From Symbiodinium natans (Eukaryota > Sar > Dinophyceae > Suessiales > Symbiodiniaceae), in NCBI GenBank assembly GCA_905221605.1, contig CAJNDS010000589.1, positions 64,001 to 108,438 of the forward strand: DNA of 44,438 bases. Reading direction: 5' to 3'. Made by a program: the position numbers and the translations under genes. The notes beneath the pieces were generated by a model, which did no database searches, was not told the origin of the DNA, and saw only the letters and a list, made by a program, of their open reading frames with translations. Position 1 is the stretch's first letter. Every line of letters begins with the position of its first letter. Below, in pieces: positions 20,151-29,418 of the stretch.

Positions 20151-21190
20151 AAGTCAGCCTGGAATGGGGAATACCACCAACCCAGTATATGTGTCACCCA
20201 AGCTGCTCTGAACAGCCCACGATATGGTTTACCATAGGGGGTGGGGGACTCATCATTTGATGGATACTGTACTGTGTTGATCGCTGATGGGGGACCAGTA
20301 ACCCAATCAAGCCGTGGAGGGGCAACGGAAGGGCCGTACCTGACAGGGAGTCGAAGGGGAAAATGTGCAGTAAGTAGCTGATACCTAATGGACCTAATCA
20401 CCGTAATCACCTGCTGCATTCCCCGGAAACTCCAAGGCATCGGTCTCTTCGCAAAACCCAACAATGCGTTCGGGGGGGCCTCCCCAATGGGGGAGAGGGT
20501 TAGGTGCGCAGAAAGAAAGAGAGACAGAGAGAGAGGGAGAGAGAGAGAGTGAAAGGAGACCTCACGGACGCAGAGCAAGAGGCAGAGGACATGAAGAAGA
20601 ACGAGGGGGAAAGAAGAACTGAGGGAAAGTGAAGCCGGGTGAACCTCCATGCCAGAGCACTGCCATAAGGGCCATAAGTGTCGCTGCACGCCGGTGGGGC
20701 TACGCTTCTAAAGGGGTCGCAAGGGGAGGGGAGGATTTCAGAAAGGTACTTGAAGGTTGTGTTTTTGGGGGAACGGGGGAAGGTAAGTGTGGAATGTGTA
20801 GAAAAGCCCAAGACCGGAGGAACATAGGATGACACCGAAGCTCAACACATCCCAGGGAAAGGCTAGTAAGTATGGGAGGGGGCTTGCTTTGTTGCTTAGG
20901 CCTAACAACTGGGACAGAGTTGAGCATGAACTTAACCAAAGCCGATAAGGGAGATGATATGGGGTGTTTAGGCCGTTGCGAGTAGTGGTTACTGTCTAGC
21001 ATAATGTCGGCAGTCTCACGCAGGGAAGACACGGCAGGCGAGAACAGTGCAATGTAGGTGCATAGTGCGAGTGGTTCAGGTGATGAAGGGGGAGAGGGGG
21101 GGAGGCGGGGAACAAATGCACACTCAGAGCAGTCTCCGTCTTCCCTGTTTCCGAGTCACAACGACGACTTGTGGTGCGGGGGGCGGTGAC
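20151..21190. other. Non-coding interior of the purine-rich repeat block
   Basis: G-rich and A-rich on the + strand with another GA microsatellite at 20515-20555 and a GGGGGGGCCTCCCC module at about 20471. No frame has protein-like composition. It may be the body of one or several mobile elements whose ends are the GAA-tail modules, but no reverse transcriptase or transposase residues were recognised. Confidence 0.4.
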
Positions 21191-21235
21191 GCCCTTCAAG
21201 CCCCGTAGAAGAAGAAGAAGAGGAGGAGGAGGAGG
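21191..21235 (+). repeat. GAA-tail module, copy D
   Basis: GCCCTTCAAGCCCCGTAGAA runs into GAA and then GAG repeats. It shares TCAAGCCCCGTAGAAGAAG with the copy at 21327. Confidence 0.6.
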
Positions 21236-21310
21236 AGAGAGTGAAAGAAAAGAAAGGAAGTAAAGAACGAAAAAGAAAATAAAAGAGAGAGAGAGAGAGA
21301 GCGAGAGAGA

Positions 21311-21430
21311 GGCCCTTTGGGGTTCCTCAAGCCCCGTAGAAGAAGAAGAAGAAGAAGAAGAAGAAGAAGAAGAAGAAGAAGAAGAAGAAGAAGAGCGAGA
21401 GAGGCGCCCTTGGGGCGGCTCCCTCGCGTG
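21311..21430 (+). repeat. GAA-tail module, copy E, plus hairpin module
   Basis: GGCCCTTTGGGGTTCCTCAA then GCCCCGTAG followed by a GAA array (to about 21393), a short GA spacer and the hairpin CGCCC-TTG-GGGCG (21405-21417) with GGCTCCCTCG. The module order tail-spacer-hairpin is the same as at 19886-20028. Confidence 0.6.
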
Positions 21431-21834
21431 CTAAAACCGCTGCGTTCTTCATTTTCTGAAATGCCGCAAACACGTTCTCACACCAAAAGCTGGGCCTGGA
21501 ACTGCGCATTCACATTCTGCCACTTTCTGCCAGCACAACCCAGAGGGACTCTGTGTCCTCGTCGCGCGCTGGAGCCCCGAACCTGTTAGCCCACTGAGGA
21601 GAAGAAGAGCGAGACGGAGTGAGAAGAGGAGTGAGCACGTAAACGCTGGAGAGCATCTTCAACTAGATGCCTTGGATGCGGACTTGAATCAGCTAAGCCT
21701 TGGGTGCAGAACCTGCATAAGTTAGCACGAAGCTCTTTTGTCATCTGTGCACTCACCCAAGGCTGCATGTCGTCGACTGGCAGGCAGGAAGCGGAATCCT
21801 TCCTGTTGAGGATCCGGAGCTTGCGGTGTAGGCA

Positions 21835-22263
21835 ATGGTTGAAGGCACCTGGAGCACCAAAAGGGCCCTTTTGGATCACCGCGGGCATCCCGAAGCTTGC
21901 AGGGTTCGCCGCCTTTGTTTCGTGATTAACTGTGTACTGGCCGCCTGGCCCCGGCACAAACTGCAAGAAAGGACTTCAAATCCTGAATCCCTGATGCAAG
22001 GATGCACCCGGCTCTGCTCGGAGGGAGGATGTGTTCCTTCTGCCGCCGCGATGGGCGCTGCAGCGGCTGCTCAGCTCTCAGTTCTTCCATCATCTTTGGG
22101 ATGGCGTTGGGGTTTACCCTCACAACAAAATGGGGAGTTTCTGTGGGTTGTGAAAGGACCTCAAGGGTTGCTGGGTGGCTCTGAGAAGTTGCTGGGTGGC
22201 TCCATACCCTGGCAAGATCCTCTGAAAGCCAAGGGCCGAGGAAACATGAGCGTCGAAGCCTGA
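21835..22263 (+). CDS. Hypothetical 142-aa ORF
   Basis: The frame has a real ATG and TGA. Its second half, from an internal Met, has protein-like composition: GWRWGLPSQQNGEFLWVVKG, then an internal direct repeat LLGGSEKLLGGS and IPWQDPLKAKGRGNM. The DNA repeat GTTGCTGGGTGGCTC occurs twice (about 22167 and 22188). No domain or splice sites are recognised. The first half is Cys/Arg-rich and less convincing, so a start at the inner ATG, or an exon only, is possible. Confidence 0.28.
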   Translation: MVEGTWSTKRALLDHRGHPEACRVRRLCFVINCVLAAWPRHKLQERTSNPESLMQGCTRLCSEGGCVPSAAAMGAAAAAQLSVLPSSLGWRWGLPSQQNGEFLWVVKGPQGLLGGSEKLLGGSIPWQDPLKAKGRGNMSVEA

Positions 22264-22922
22264 ACCTAGTAAGGCCCTAGTAGGCCCAAGCCCGAAGCTC
22301 CAAAACCCTCCAACCCGATGACCAGGCGAGATCTGGTCGTTGGTCGCGCCTTCGGCTTCGCCAAAGCAGATGCCAAGCATGGAGGCAACAGGAAACCACT
22401 TCCGACTATACCAAGCTTAAAGTGCTGCGCTCAAATTGGAAAAGCACAGCTCGCCCGGAGTGATAGATTCTAGATACTGACTTTGGGTCAGGTTTATTCT
22501 GGGCCATGCCAGTGGGCATTCATTTGATCTGCGGTCGTGGGGCTCACAAGCGGGTTTGCCTTGCACATCTTCTTCTGGCTTTATCATCTTCTGGTGACAG
22601 TCAGTAGCAGGCAGGAATTTAAATGCGGCCTTCACAAAAATCCTAGAGGGCAAGGACAGGGAAAACTCAAAATGTCTTGTTCGACACATGTTCACCATAT
22701 TGTGAATTTGGGCCAACTTGCCAAGATGCTTGCAAGGGGTAGCGCCCTGGCAGAATGATGGTGCAGGTGGCAAGACGCTACTGTGGATCCAGCGGGCTGT
22801 GGTGCGGCCCTGAGTTGGTGACCTGCAAGAACACATGAAGCGGCCCGCAGTTTGAGATCAGCCCTCGGCATGGAAGATCTGACATGTCTGTACTCATGTT
22901 TCATTGATTCATCACCATTCAG
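22264..22922. other. Gene-poor stretch ending in an acceptor-like tract
   Basis: No supported gene. The last 25 bases (TTTCATTGATTCATCACCATTCAG region) resemble a branch site plus pyrimidine tract and AG at 22921-22922. Confidence 0.4.
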
Positions 22923-23171
22923 GCCACTACGCGACGGGTGGCCAACGAAGCCGAACTGCTGGGCGCCATGATGAACCTTGTGGGTCACGGTGCGCCCATG
23001 CCACCCCAACCCCCGCCCCAACCCCCGCTCCCACCTTCAAGGAACGCAACAAATCACAGCCTTTTGTGGCACCTTTGGCAGAATGGTCTTTTTTTTGCAT
23101 TGCAAAGTTCGGTTCCAACATGGTGTCTCGATTGTTTTCACGGAGCATCGCCTGCAGTGCTGTGTGGGAAG
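22923..23171 (+). CDS. Exon candidate with Pro-rich segment, unknown
   Basis: From the AG at 22921-22922 the frame reads ATTRRVANEAELLGAMMNLV, GHGAPMPPQPPPQPPLPPSR, then a hydrophobic Trp/Leu-rich part and SPAVLCGK. A GT follows at 23172. The frame remains open to 23315 if not spliced. The composition is protein-like: a basic helix, a polyproline linker and a hydrophobic segment. It is followed at 23371 by a Walker A motif in another frame, so the two could be exons of one gene. No family is recognised. Confidence 0.33.
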
Positions 23172-23367
23172 GTTGGGAGCTTCAGATCTTTTCTGACAGC
23201 CCTATGTCGTGCCCTCAGCCCTCAGCTAGGAGGTACTAGGAATCGGGGTCCGGCGTGGTTACGACGACCATCTTTACAATTAAACTGCTTAGCCACTAAT
23301 ACTCATGCTTCTTGAGATCTTTGTCAGTCGTTGCAGTGTGGCAGGTTATGACAGTTGCACGCATTCA

Positions 23368-23514
23368 GGCATGCCAGGGCCGCCAGGGACCGGCAAAAGC
23401 CTGCAGTCAACGCGTGCGGTTTTCAGATCGTCTGTCGATGATGGTGATAACAGCTGCCGCAAGAAAGGCAAGAAGGCATCAGAAACAACAACTAAGCAAA
23501 CAGAGCGGCTATGA
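23368..23514 (+). CDS. Possible P-loop NTPase exon (Walker A motif)
   Basis: After GCATTCAG the frame contains MPGPPGTGKSLQSTRAVF. The octet GPPGTGKS (23377-23400) is an exact Walker A signature of the type used by AAA ATPases and SF1 helicases. Walker A binds the phosphates of ATP. The continuation is Ser/Lys/Thr-rich and ends in TGA at 23512-23514 without a Walker B, so the rest of the domain must be elsewhere, spliced away or lost. Given only eight matching residues, chance or a decayed copy is possible. Confidence 0.3.
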   Translation, partial: GMPGPPGTGKSLQSTRAVFRSSVDDGDNSCRKKGKKASETTTKQTERL

Positions 23515-23530
23515 TAGGATCAGGTTTTGT

Positions 23531-23576
23531 GGCCAGTCTTTGGGGACGTGACTTCCAGGGCACGTTGCTGCGACGG
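23531..23576 (+). CDS. Small exon candidate downstream of Walker A
   Basis: Between an AG and a GTAAGC donor-like word the frame reads FVASLWGRDFQGTLLRR. Composition and borders fit a micro-exon, but at under 50 bp the evidence is slight. Confidence 0.18.
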
Positions 23577-24007
23577 TAAGCTTTGCGCCCCAAGAATGTA
23601 AGCTTCATCTGAGACCTTTAGACAAGGATCAAACACCTCAAATCCAATGTTTTCCAAGGCCAAGTGCTCGCCGAGCTCTTGAACTTTTTCGCTCGGCCGA
23701 CATTGTTGTGGGAGTGCATCCCGATGTGAAGCTGAGAAAGCCGGGTTGAGCCTTTTCATTGTCTCGGAACAAGAAGCAAGGTTCGCTACATACTGCAAGT
23801 CTTAATTGGGGTTTGGTCAAGAGTCATTGTTCTGGTATGTTCAATAGGTCAAGGGGTTGTCCGCACAATACTCAGGCATGGATCCGGGCAAGCAAATGTG
23901 GTGCTGGAGGCTCAGTCGACCTTGCGTTCCAGGTGCTCCAGATAAGTCATCGTCGCAACAGAGCTAGGCTACTGTCTTAATGTTGAAATCCAAAGGGCGC
24001 TTTAGGA
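23577..24007. other. Gene-free stretch
   Basis: Short frames without motifs; no repeats or RNA genes were seen. Confidence 0.45.
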
Positions 24008-24262
24008 ATGATGATTAAGGCTATGGAGCGTGCACGAAATTTCATGCAAGAACTTGCTGACCACAGAAACCTTGAAGAGAGGTTCTGCCGCCCTGGAACG
24101 GGCATCATTGACATCAACCTGCCGGGCTCTAAAAGTGCCAGGAGTTATAGCAGCCACCCTGAGGCTGTGAGCCACAGTCGGACCCTTGTGCCAAGGCCCG
24201 AGCCTCACTCGCAGTACACCGCGCACAACAGACGCTTGCCTGCAAGAGTCCAAAAGTTTTAG
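24008..24262 (+). CDS. Hypothetical 84-aa ORF, probable exon
   Basis: The frame has a real ATG. It begins MMIKAMERARNFMQELADH, then NLEERFCRPGTGIIDINLPG, then a Ser/Arg/Pro/His-rich tail and TAG. The first 40 residues are strongly protein-like, with a charged amphipathic helix followed by a beta-like segment. The stop codon abuts the telomere-like repeat at 24259. No family is recognised. It may be a terminal exon or a truncated gene copy. Confidence 0.35.
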   Translation: MMIKAMERARNFMQELADHRNLEERFCRPGTGIIDINLPGSKSARSYSSHPEAVSHSRTLVPRPEPHSQYTAHNRRLPARVQKF

Positions 24263-24297
24263 GGTTTAGGGTTTTTAAGGTTTTTTTAGGGTTTACA
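24257..24297 (+). repeat. Telomere-like (TTTAGGG) tract
   Basis: Contains TTTTAGGGTTTAGGGTTTTT followed by degenerate AAGG and TTTTTTAGGGTTTA words. The unit TTTAGGG is the plant-type telomere repeat, also known from dinoflagellates. It is flanked on both sides by ordinary sequence and is therefore interstitial. Confidence 0.7.
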
Positions 24298-25099
24298 GGA
24301 ACACTGGGCCTCCGCGAAAACGGGGCCGTCACCTTGAAGCGTCAGCGTCATTACGCGGCCTTATGCATCTTTTCAATCTGCTTTCCTATCAAATTCGATT
24401 AAGGCGTTCAAAAACCTTTAAGCGACACAGGCGCTCATGCGACGCAAAAACACCCCGTAAGCGTGCCGGAAGCGCCGCCAATGATCGGAGATGCTTGTTA
24501 AGTGCTTTGGCATGCTGAGATGAAGGGGCGTCAAGACACGGTATGAAGATGCTTAAAAATAGAAATAGTAGTAGGAACACAGTGCCTTGACTCAGGCGTT
24601 AAGAGACGCAAGTATAGAAGCATCAGGAGCATCGACAGGAAGGTTCCACAGGGGAAGAGGAGCAGTAGGCTTCAAGAGGCTTTCATGTTTTCAAGAAGCA
24701 GAAGGCTTGTATCGCACTCTGATTGTGGCTTTGGGAGGACTTCGAAGGCAGAGTTTGCGATGTGGCCTCTGAGGCTACGCACTTGGTTTCAGATACCGCC
24801 TGGCATCTCGACTGTGCAACGGCCCGGCCATGCACTGCTTTAATGAGGGTTTGTCGGGCAGGGGTTTTGGGAATAAACAATGCATGCTGCCAGGACTTGA
24901 GGGCTACAAAATAGTGCCCATGGGTGTGCAAAATTTGGAAAGCCTGTTCCATTGAGGTCATGCTCCAAGGTGTGGGGCTTCACCAGTCGCTCAACATCAC
25001 CTTGCCCGTGGGTGATGTCCTTGATGCACTCAGGACTGCATGAGGACCTCGTTATAAAGCCTTGATGAGCATTTTAAATCAGCCAAATGCCTATGAATC
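24298..25099. other. Gene-free stretch
   Basis: Only short frames without motifs. No RNA gene was found. Confidence 0.45.
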
Positions 25100-25560
25100 A
25101 TGCAACTCAAGCCGGTGCAGCGCGCAAGAACAAAAACCATTGCGCCAAGATCTCTCACGCAGCAAACTCCGCCATGGCTTGGGCCAGTAAGCCCGAGACA
25201 GAATACCTCTATTTATTCTATTTGTAATCCTCAAGATACAAGATTGCCAGCTGCGCGAGCTACAGGAGCAACTGCAACCCTGCAGGAAATGAAACTCCTG
25301 AAGCCGAAACCTGATCAGCTTGGCCAAAAGAAAGGCTGCAGGGCAGCTTTGTCATTCCCTGTGTCTTCCTGGAAGCTATTGGAAGCGTACTGGGCTTACG
25401 AAAAGCTACTGAACCCCAAAACCTACAACACTGGCAAGGAGTTTGACCGGAAGGGCGGGCGAGGCATCGCAGTCATCGCAGCTAAGAAATGCGGAGAGCG
25501 CTGGGGCGGAGCCAGCTGCACCGCAAGCTTTGGCTTGGGGCTTGAGTTTGGAAGATCTGC
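25100..25560 (+). CDS. Hypothetical ORF running into a TG repeat, weak
   Basis: A true ATG opens a frame of 184 codons ending at 25654, but the last 15 codons are Cys-Val repeats from the TG microsatellite. The part up to about 25560 has mixed composition with plausible passages such as SSWKLLEAYWAYEKLLNPK and KEFDRKGGRGIAVIAAKKCG. No family is recognised. The coding status is uncertain, and an exon of the middle part is the best case. Confidence 0.22.
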
Positions 25561-25600
25561 CCGTGCGAGACAATGGTGTTTCGCCCAGAGACTGGTGCGA

Positions 25601-25650
25601 GACACACACACACACTGTGTGTGTGTGTGTGTATGTGTGTGTGTGTGTGA
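25601..25650. repeat. (CA)n(TG)n inverted microsatellite
   Basis: A (CA)7-like run is followed immediately by TG repeats with one TA interruption, so the two arms are complementary. It can fold back as a hairpin or adopt Z-DNA. Confidence 0.9.
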
Positions 25651-25699
25651 ATGATTGTGTGTTCTGGTGTGCGTGCACGTGTCAGCCCATCCCGCTGCC

Positions 25700-28600
25700 A
25701 TGAGCTTCGTATATGTCCTTGCCAGTAGCGCTTACTTACTCTTGAGTCCGTCAGACGCACGGGCCGTCCCCGCCTCAGGACATGGACATGAGAGCAGTGA
25801 GAGCGGAGAGGGTCCGCAGCCCTCATTGCAGTATTGCAGTGGGTCCCATGACGTGAGGTCTCCGGTATGTTCACAATGCAGATTTTGAAAATCTGGCTCC
25901 AATCTCAGAGTGTGCCAGAAGACATCATGATGGTGTTGCTGTACTTGCACGACTTCGTCCATGACAGCAGCCGCTCTTTAAGCGATGTACTTCGCCACTT
26001 AGCGAGAATGGCGAGTCTGCATGTTCGGCATTTCGGCAGGCTCTCCAGCTGGGCCATCATCGCCATCGCCGACGAGCTAGACGTTCTTAGCGAGGACGTG
26101 TGTGAAAGAGGCAGCTGACCCAGGAAATGCAACACATGCAACTTCAGGCATCTCAGAGTTTCTGCGAGGCTCTGAAGATTGCCACCTCTCCCTTCGGCAG
26201 CTACGCGGTCAGCGCAGTCATGCCGAGATCCACCTCCACGGCATCTGGGGCGCATTTACAGCCTGAGGCCTCTACAGGCCCAGAAGGCCAAACTGCCGAT
26301 TTGAATCTCCTGTGATTCACGCTAGGCGAAGTACTGTAAAGGACACTCTAGCATGTGATGTCAGTAAGAATGCAACAAAGCATTAATTCTCAGACTGGAT
26401 GCGAGTAAGGAAACTTGCAGGACATTCCGCTTGAGAATGACACGGCTGTGCAGCAGGATTGGCCAATGACGGCTGCAACCAATGGATTCTGCGCTTTCCC
26501 TAGTGCGCGTAGTGATCCGTCGTTGGGTTCCTTGGGAGTTGGCCCCGTCAGCCCTGAAGATAAACTGCAGATATGCCAGATGGCCCGAAAATATCCTGGT
26601 CATAGTTCCGAGCCGGGCACAGAATGCGCTACACCGGAAGCATGCCCAACATGCAACGGCGTGTGGTGCGACGAGGCCACGCAGTCGCTGTTGCAGGTGC
26701 AGTCTCAGAATGAGACCCAGGTGTATCCATTGGAGAGTGACAATGAGACCACCAAGACTTGGCCAATGACGGATGCAGCCAGTGGCTTCTGCGCATACCC
26801 AAGCGAGCGAAGCGATCCAACGCTTGGAGGTGAGAAGCTGGGTGCTGCCCCGACAAGCCCGGAAGAAATCTTGAAGGTCTGCGAGATGGCGCAGAAGTAC
26901 GAAGGGCACAGGGCCGCTCCCGGCAGCGAGTGTGCTTCCGAGACTAGCTGTGGAGGCTGCAATGGCGTGTGGTGCAATGGCACCGTGCAGTCACTGTTGC
27001 AGGTGCAGGCTCAGAATGAGACCCAGGTGTATCCTTTGGAGAGTGACAATGAGACCGCCAAGACTTGGCCAATGACGGATGCAGCCAGTGGCTTCTGCGC
27101 ATACCCAAGCGAGCGAAGCGATCCAACGCTTGGAGGTGAGAAGCTGGGTGCCGCCCCGACAAGCCCGGAAGAAATCTTGAAGGTCTGCGAGATGGCGCAG
27201 AAGTACGAAGGGCACAGGGCCGCTCCCGGCAGCGAGTGTGCTTCCGAGACTAGCTGTGGAGGCTGCAATGGTGTGTGGTGCAATGGCACCGTGCAGTCAC
27301 TGTTGCAGGCGCAGGCTCAGAAGGAGACCCAGGTGTATCCTTTGGAGAGTGACAATGAGACCGCCAAGACTTGGCCAATGACGGATGCAGCCAGTGGCTT
27401 CTGCGCATACCCAAGCGAGCGAAGCGATCCAACGCTTGGAGGTGAGAAGCTGGGTGCTGCCCCCACAAGCCCGGAAGAAATCTTGAAGGTCTGCGAGATG
27501 GCGCAGAAGTACGAAGGGCACAGGGCCGCTCCCGGCAGTGAGTGTGCTTCCGAGACTAGCTGTGGAGGCTGCAATGGCGTGTGGTGCAATGGCACCGTGC
27601 AGTCACTGTTGCAGGTGCAGGCTCAGAATGAGACCCAGGTGTATCCTTTGGAGAGTGACAATGAGACCGCCAAGACTTGGCCAATGACGGATGCAGCCAG
27701 TGGCTTCTGCGCATACCCAAGCGAGCGAAGCGATCCAACGCTTGGAGGTGAGAAGCTGGGTGCCGCCCCGACAAGCCCGGAAGAAATCTTGAAGGTCTGC
27801 GAGATGGCGCAGAAGTACGAAGGGCACAGGGCCGCTCCCGGCAGCGAGTGTGCTTCCGAGACTAGCTGTGGAGGCTGCAATGGTGTGTGGTGCAATGGCA
27901 CCGTGCAGTCACTGTTGCAGGCGCAGGCTCAGAAGGAGACCCAGGTGTATCCTTTGGAGAGTGACAATGAGACCGCCAAGACTTGGCCAATGACGGATGC
28001 AGCCAGTGGCTTCTGCGCATACCCAAGCGAGCGAAGCGATCCAACGCTTGGAGGTGAGAAGCTGGGTGCTGCCCCCACAAGCCCGGAAGAAATCTTGAAG
28101 GTCTGCGAGATGGCGCAGAAGTACGAAGGGCACAGGGCCTCTCCCGGCAGCGAGTGTGCTTCCGAGACTAGCTGTGGAGGCTGCAATGGCGTGTGGTGCA
28201 ATGGCACCGTGCAGTCACTGTTGCAGGTGCAGGCTCAGAATGAGACCCAGGTGTATCCTTTGGAGAGTGACAATGAGACCGCCAAGACTTGGCCAATGAC
28301 GGATGCAGCCAGTGGCTTCTGCGCATACCCAAGCGAGCGAAGCGATCCAACGCTTGGAGGTGAGAAGCTGGGTGCTGCCCCCACAAGCCCGGAAGAAATC
28401 TTGAAGGTCTGCGAGATGGCGCAGAAGTACGAAGGGCACAGGGCCTCTCCCGGCAGCGAGTGTGCTTCCGAGACTAGCTGTGGAGGCTGCAATGGCGTGT
28501 GGTGCAATGGCACCGTGCAGTCACTGTTGCAGGTGCAGGCTCAGAATGAGACCCAGGTGTATCCTTTGGAGAGTGACAATGAGACCGCCAAGACTTGGCC

Positions 28601-28832
28601 AATGACGGATGCAGCCAGTGGCTTCTGCGCATACCCAAGCGAGCGAAGCGATCCAACGCTTGGAGGTGAGAAGCTGGGTGCTGCCCCCACAAGCCCGGAA
28701 GAAATCTTGAAGGTCTGCGAGATGGCGCAGAAGTACGAAGGGCACAGGGCCGCTCCCGGCAGCGAGTGTGCTTCCGAGACCAGTTGTGGAGGCTGCAATG
28801 GCGTTTGGTGCAATGGCACTGTGCAAGCTTAA
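25700..28832 (+). CDS. Secreted Cys-rich tandem-repeat protein, two-exon gene model
   Basis: Exon 1 (25700-25864, 55 codons) starts at ATG with MSFVYVLASSAYLLLSPS and a DARA cleavage-like site, a good signal peptide. It ends at GTATGT in phase 0. Exon 2 (26421-28832) follows TTGCAG, also in phase 0; a stop lies just before it in the same frame and no ATG is near, so an upstream exon is required. The predicted protein has 858 residues: one divergent unit, then seven 102-residue repeats. Each repeat has six Cys (FCAYP, KVCEM, SECAS, SCGGCNGVWC) and glycosylation sites (QNET, DNET, CNGT). The last repeat ends GTVQA, then TAA. The family is not recognised. A disulfide-bonded, glycosylated surface or secreted protein, adhesive or structural, is inferred. 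The near-identity of the repeats points to recent amplification. Confidence 0.72.
25865..26420 (+). other. Predicted intron of the repeat-protein gene
   Basis: 556 bp with GTATGT and CTTGCAG borders, phase 0 on both sides. It includes an ATG-initiated 83-codon frame (25867-26118) with protein-like content (SVPEDIMMVLLYLHDFVHD, SSWAIIAIADELDVLSEDV) in a different phase. That could be an alternative exon or a separate small gene; with no motif it is left here as part of the intron. Confidence 0.5.
26712..28829 (+). repeat. Coding minisatellite: seven 306-bp tandem units
   Basis: Unit starts marked by GAGACCCAGGTGTAT lie at 26712, 27018, 27324, 27630, 27936, 28242 and 28548, exactly 306 bp apart. 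Differences are single substitutions: CAGAATGAG versus CAGAAGGAG, GCCGCCCCGAC versus GCTGCCCCCAC, GCCGCT versus GCCTCT. The last unit is cut 22 bp short by the stop. Antisense frames across it repeat with the same period and are shadows. Confidence 0.97.
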
Positions 28833-29418
28833 AGTCGTTGAGAGGCGGTCGATGCAGATTCAAGTATCACTCTTGTCACTACAATTGCTTTTGTCTAGCT
28901 GCGGTCGGCGAGGTCAGCTTGCACAGCAATGGCCCAGCAGCGGCAGCAGCTGCAGCAGCAGCGACGGGTTGCTGGTTTTTTCCCGTTGATCTCCGTGGAA
29001 CCATGTCGAATCTTGTGCTGGGCAAAATGATTGCTGGCGTACTGACCAAATACAGTTGACGTCTGCATTGCAATGCTTGCACATGTTGAAATCCACAAGC
29101 TACTGGTTTCAAAAACCGCTGCCTGCACGGCTCAACCAGACCATCTTTCACACGCTCAATGCTTGCTGACCCAAAATGACCCACGCATTATCAAGAGTCA
29201 GCTCATAGACGCCTAAGACATCTTCAGACGTTCTGAGCAGCACGATTCTTTAGCTCAGCTATTGCTGACGATTTGGCACAACTTTGCTGGCAGGTGATTT
29301 TAACTGTTCCCTTCACAGTTTCACGTGAGAATGCCTTGCTGAAGCCCTATACTCTGTGAAGCTGCGAGATTCCCCCCCCGAACCTTAGGTTTTTGAACAG
29401 TTCCTGAAGTCTACTGCC
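28833..29418. other. 3' flank of the repeat-protein gene, gene-free
   Basis: Contains a GCA/CAG-rich passage (about 28935-28965) that yields poly-Ala in one frame, and no convincing gene. Confidence 0.5.

Noticed and set aside
19243-20689. Long Ser/Leu, Arg or Phe-rich frames across the GA and GAA repeats
   Set aside because: Simple-sequence DNA has no stops in several frames; no protein-like composition outside the repeats.
21196-21340. CTCAAG/CCGTAG words as a relict dinoflagellate spliced leader
   Set aside because: The order and the central ATTTTGG of the leader are missing; the words belong to the GAA-tail module.
24257-24297. True chromosome end
   Set aside because: The telomere-like tract is short, degenerate and flanked by ordinary sequence on both sides.
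26712-28829. CRISPR-like array
   Set aside because: The units are contiguous 306-bp coding repeats without spacers, in a eukaryotic context.
26361-28863. Regularly spaced antisense frames across the repeat gene
   Set aside because: They recur with the 306-bp period, overlap each other in different phases and simply mirror the conserved + strand codons.
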